Positions 5,212 to 6,577 of a DNA stretch of 6,577 bases are shown piece by piece. Numbering within the stretch: the stretch's first letter is position 1; each line of letters starts with the position of its first letter. The notes under the pieces were generated by a model, which did no database searches, was not told the origin of the DNA, and saw only the letters and a program-made list of their open reading frames with translations. A program made the position numbers and the translations under genes. Source of the DNA: Candidatus Sulfopaludibacter sp. SbA3 (GTDB lineage: Bacteria > Acidobacteriota > Terriglobia > Bryobacterales > Bryobacteraceae); NCBI GenBank assembly GCA_900290315.1, contig OKRF01000024.1, positions 15,025-21,601 of the forward strand, in the 5' to 3' direction.

Positions 5212-6577
5212 TCAATCGTTCCTCAGCGCCTCTGCAGGCTCCACCCGCGACGCCCGCGCAGCCGGCGATATGCCGGCGATGGCCGCTACCCCTACCACGA
5301 TACACGCCGCTCCCAACAGAATGCCTGGGTCGTTCACTGCTACGCCATAAATCATTCCTGGATGCAGATGCGGCGCCATGTAGAGGGCGCTTTTCAGTAT
5401 GCGTCCCAGAATGAGCGACGCGCCCAGGCCTCCCGCCGCGCCTGCCAGGGCGATGCGCGCCGTGTGCGTGAAGGTCAAAGCCAGGATGGAGCGCGGCAGC
5501 GCGCCCAACGCGATGCGCAGGGCGAATTCCCGGGTTCGCTGCGCCGCGGAAAAGGAGACCGCGCCATAAATCCCCACCGCCGCGAGCAGCACCGCCAGGC
5601 CGGCGAAAACCGCTACCAGGGCCAGATTAAATCGGGCGCCGCGCAACCCGCTGCGCAGCCGCTCGTCCATGGTCGCCACGCTGTACACCACACCGTCCGC
5701 ATCCAGGCCGCGCAGTTCCTGGCGGAGCGACGCGGCGATGCCCTCCGTTCCGCCGTTGGTCTTCAGCACCAGGTACATGGACCGCATAGGGTTCTGGGCA
5801 AACGGCAGGTAGACATCTTCGAATGGCACCTCGTCCACTCCCAGTTCCTTGGTATTGCGCGCCAGCCCGATGATCTCCACGCTGCCGGGCGGAATCGCGG
5901 AATCGCCGCCGGGCAACAGAGTCAAGCGGCGGCCCACCGGATTCTCGTCACCGAACATCAGCTTCGCCAGATTCTCGTTGACGATGGCCACTCGCGGCGC
6001 GTCGTGTTCATCCCCATTCGTGAATGCGCGGCCTTGCAGAAGCGGGATGCCCATGACGCGGAAGTAATCGGGGGTGATGACGCGCGCCAGAGAGCTCAAC
6101 TCCGCGCCGGCATGCGCCAACGAGACGCCGGCCGGAAAGTCCAATGGCAGGCCGCCCGCCATCGCCGCGTGCTGGACGGCTGGCAGACTCTGCGCCTTTT
6201 GGAACAGCCGGCCGAAGAACAGCCTTCGCTCTTCAGGCGTGCTCTTCGGATTCCCGCCCGGAACAATGCGCATGGTCAGCACATCGTGTGGGTCGAACCC
6301 CAGGGGTGCCTGCTGCAGCCGCGAATGACTGCTCACAAACAGTCCGGCGCCGAACAGCAGCAGGAACGCGAGCGCCACTTCCGAAGCGATCAGGAAATCC
6401 ATGCGCCTGCGCGTCCGCCGGTCGACAGTCCCGGCCTTCGACCCCGCCCGCAAACTCTGGTCCAGATCGAGCGTTCGCGACAGCAACGCCGGCGCCAGCG
6501 CAAATAACAAGGTCACAACCAGCGAGATCGCCAGCACAAACGCCAGCGAGCCGCCATCCATGGCGATATCCGCGGAG
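5212..6577 (-). CDS. MacB/FtsX-type ABC transporter permease, ADOP-like, C-terminal part (5' end outside window)
   Basis: The frame runs off the right edge with no stop: residues SADIA precede the ATG at 6561, so that ATG is internal. About 454 residues are visible. Numbered from that Met, they show a helix at 6-28 (LAFVLAISLVVTLLFALAPALL), a linker with basic RRTRRR, a helix at about 58-78, a large extracytoplasmic MacB-like domain (about 80-310), and a C-terminal FtsX module with helices at about 313-337, 365-388 and 413-435. The cytoplasmic signature QRTREFALRIALGA (341-354) and the tail ASRVEPAEALRND match the FtsX/MacB permease family. The visible start is the middle of the duplicated-permease layout (first FtsX helices, then a second MacB-PCD plus FtsX) called acidobacterial duplicated orphan permease, usually about 800 aa. 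No ATPase gene is in the window. The transported substrate is unknown; the family is tied to efflux or lipoprotein-like export. Confidence 0.88.
   Translation of the reverse strand, partial: SADIAMDGGSLAFVLAISLVVTLLFALAPALLSRTLDLDQSLRAGSKAGTVDRRTRRRMDFLIASEVALAFLLLFGAGLFVSSHSRLQQAPLGFDPHDVLTMRIVPGGNPKSTPEERRLFFGRLFQKAQSLPAVQHAAMAGGLPLDFPAGVSLAHAGAELSSLARVITPDYFRVMGIPLLQGRAFTNGDEHDAPRVAIVNENLAKLMFGDENPVGRRLTLLPGGDSAIPPGSVEIIGLARNTKELGVDEVPFEDVYLPFAQNPMRSMYLVLKTNGGTEGIAASLRQELRGLDADGVVYSVATMDERLRSGLRGARFNLALVAVFAGLAVLLAAVGIYGAVSFSAAQRTREFALRIALGALPRSILALTFTHTARIALAGAAGGLGASLILGRILKSALYMAPHLHPGMIYGVAVNDPGILLGAACIVVGVAAIAGISPAARASRVEPAEALRND

Noticed and set aside
5191..5215. Sigma70-like promoter for vapBC using TTGAGT (complement of 5210-5215) and TATAGG
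   Set aside because: The two boxes are separated by only about 13 nt, too short for a normal promoter; only the palindrome is reported.
5362..6507. 381-codon open frame on the + strand opposite the permease
   Set aside because: The longest shadow in the window, but it is an Arg/Gln/Ala-rich composition without motifs, while the opposite strand encodes clear FtsX/MacB signatures and helices.

Overview
The window most likely comes from a bacterium of the phylum Acidobacteriota, possibly a Bryobacterales/Solibacter-like lineage. This is inferred from four things: high GC with strongly GC-biased third codon positions, a truncated permease of the type expanded as 'Acidobacterial duplicated orphan permeases' (ADOP), a Sco protein carrying a C-terminal membrane anchor, and a GC-rich hairpin repeat at the left edge. 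No 16S or other phylogenetic marker is present, so the assignment is an inference.

Left and centre (about 1-4463, + strand): a compact aerobic respiration operon for a caa3-type cytochrome c oxidase. The order is sco (CuA-site copper chaperone), coxB (subunit II with a fused C-terminal cytochrome c), coxA (subunit I, catalytic heme a/heme a3-CuB subunit), coxC (subunit III) and coxD (subunit IV). Gaps are 9 and 4 nt, followed by overlaps of 8 and 4 nt, so the genes look co-transcribed and partly translationally coupled. Electrons would enter the cytochrome c domain of CoxB, pass through CuA to heme a and then to the heme a3-CuB centre in CoxA, where O2 is reduced and protons are pumped. Sco would load CuA, and subunits III and IV would support assembly and stability. 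CoxA carries YSHPAVY in helix VI instead of the GHPEVY of A1 oxidases, which marks it as an A2-type heme-copper oxidase.

Middle right (4476-5202, - strand): a two-gene vapBC-like toxin-antitoxin module, convergent with the oxidase operon. The tail-to-tail gap to coxD is only 12 nt. A Shine-Dalgarno sequence and a small palindrome, a candidate operator, lie in front of vapB.

Right (5212-6577, - strand): the C-terminal half of a MacB/FtsX-type ABC transporter permease whose 5' end lies beyond the window.

The least resolved part is the left edge. The sco reading frame stays open to base 2 and encodes a good signal peptide upstream of its first ATG (146), yet no ATG, GTG or TTG start is available for it in the window. 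A GC-rich perfect hairpin lies directly upstream. Either the gene starts outside the window or its start has been disturbed by the repeat or by a one-base indel. I see no clearly new biological system; most of the window is a well-formed but ordinary oxidase operon. No stretch longer than about 150 bases lacks a gene.
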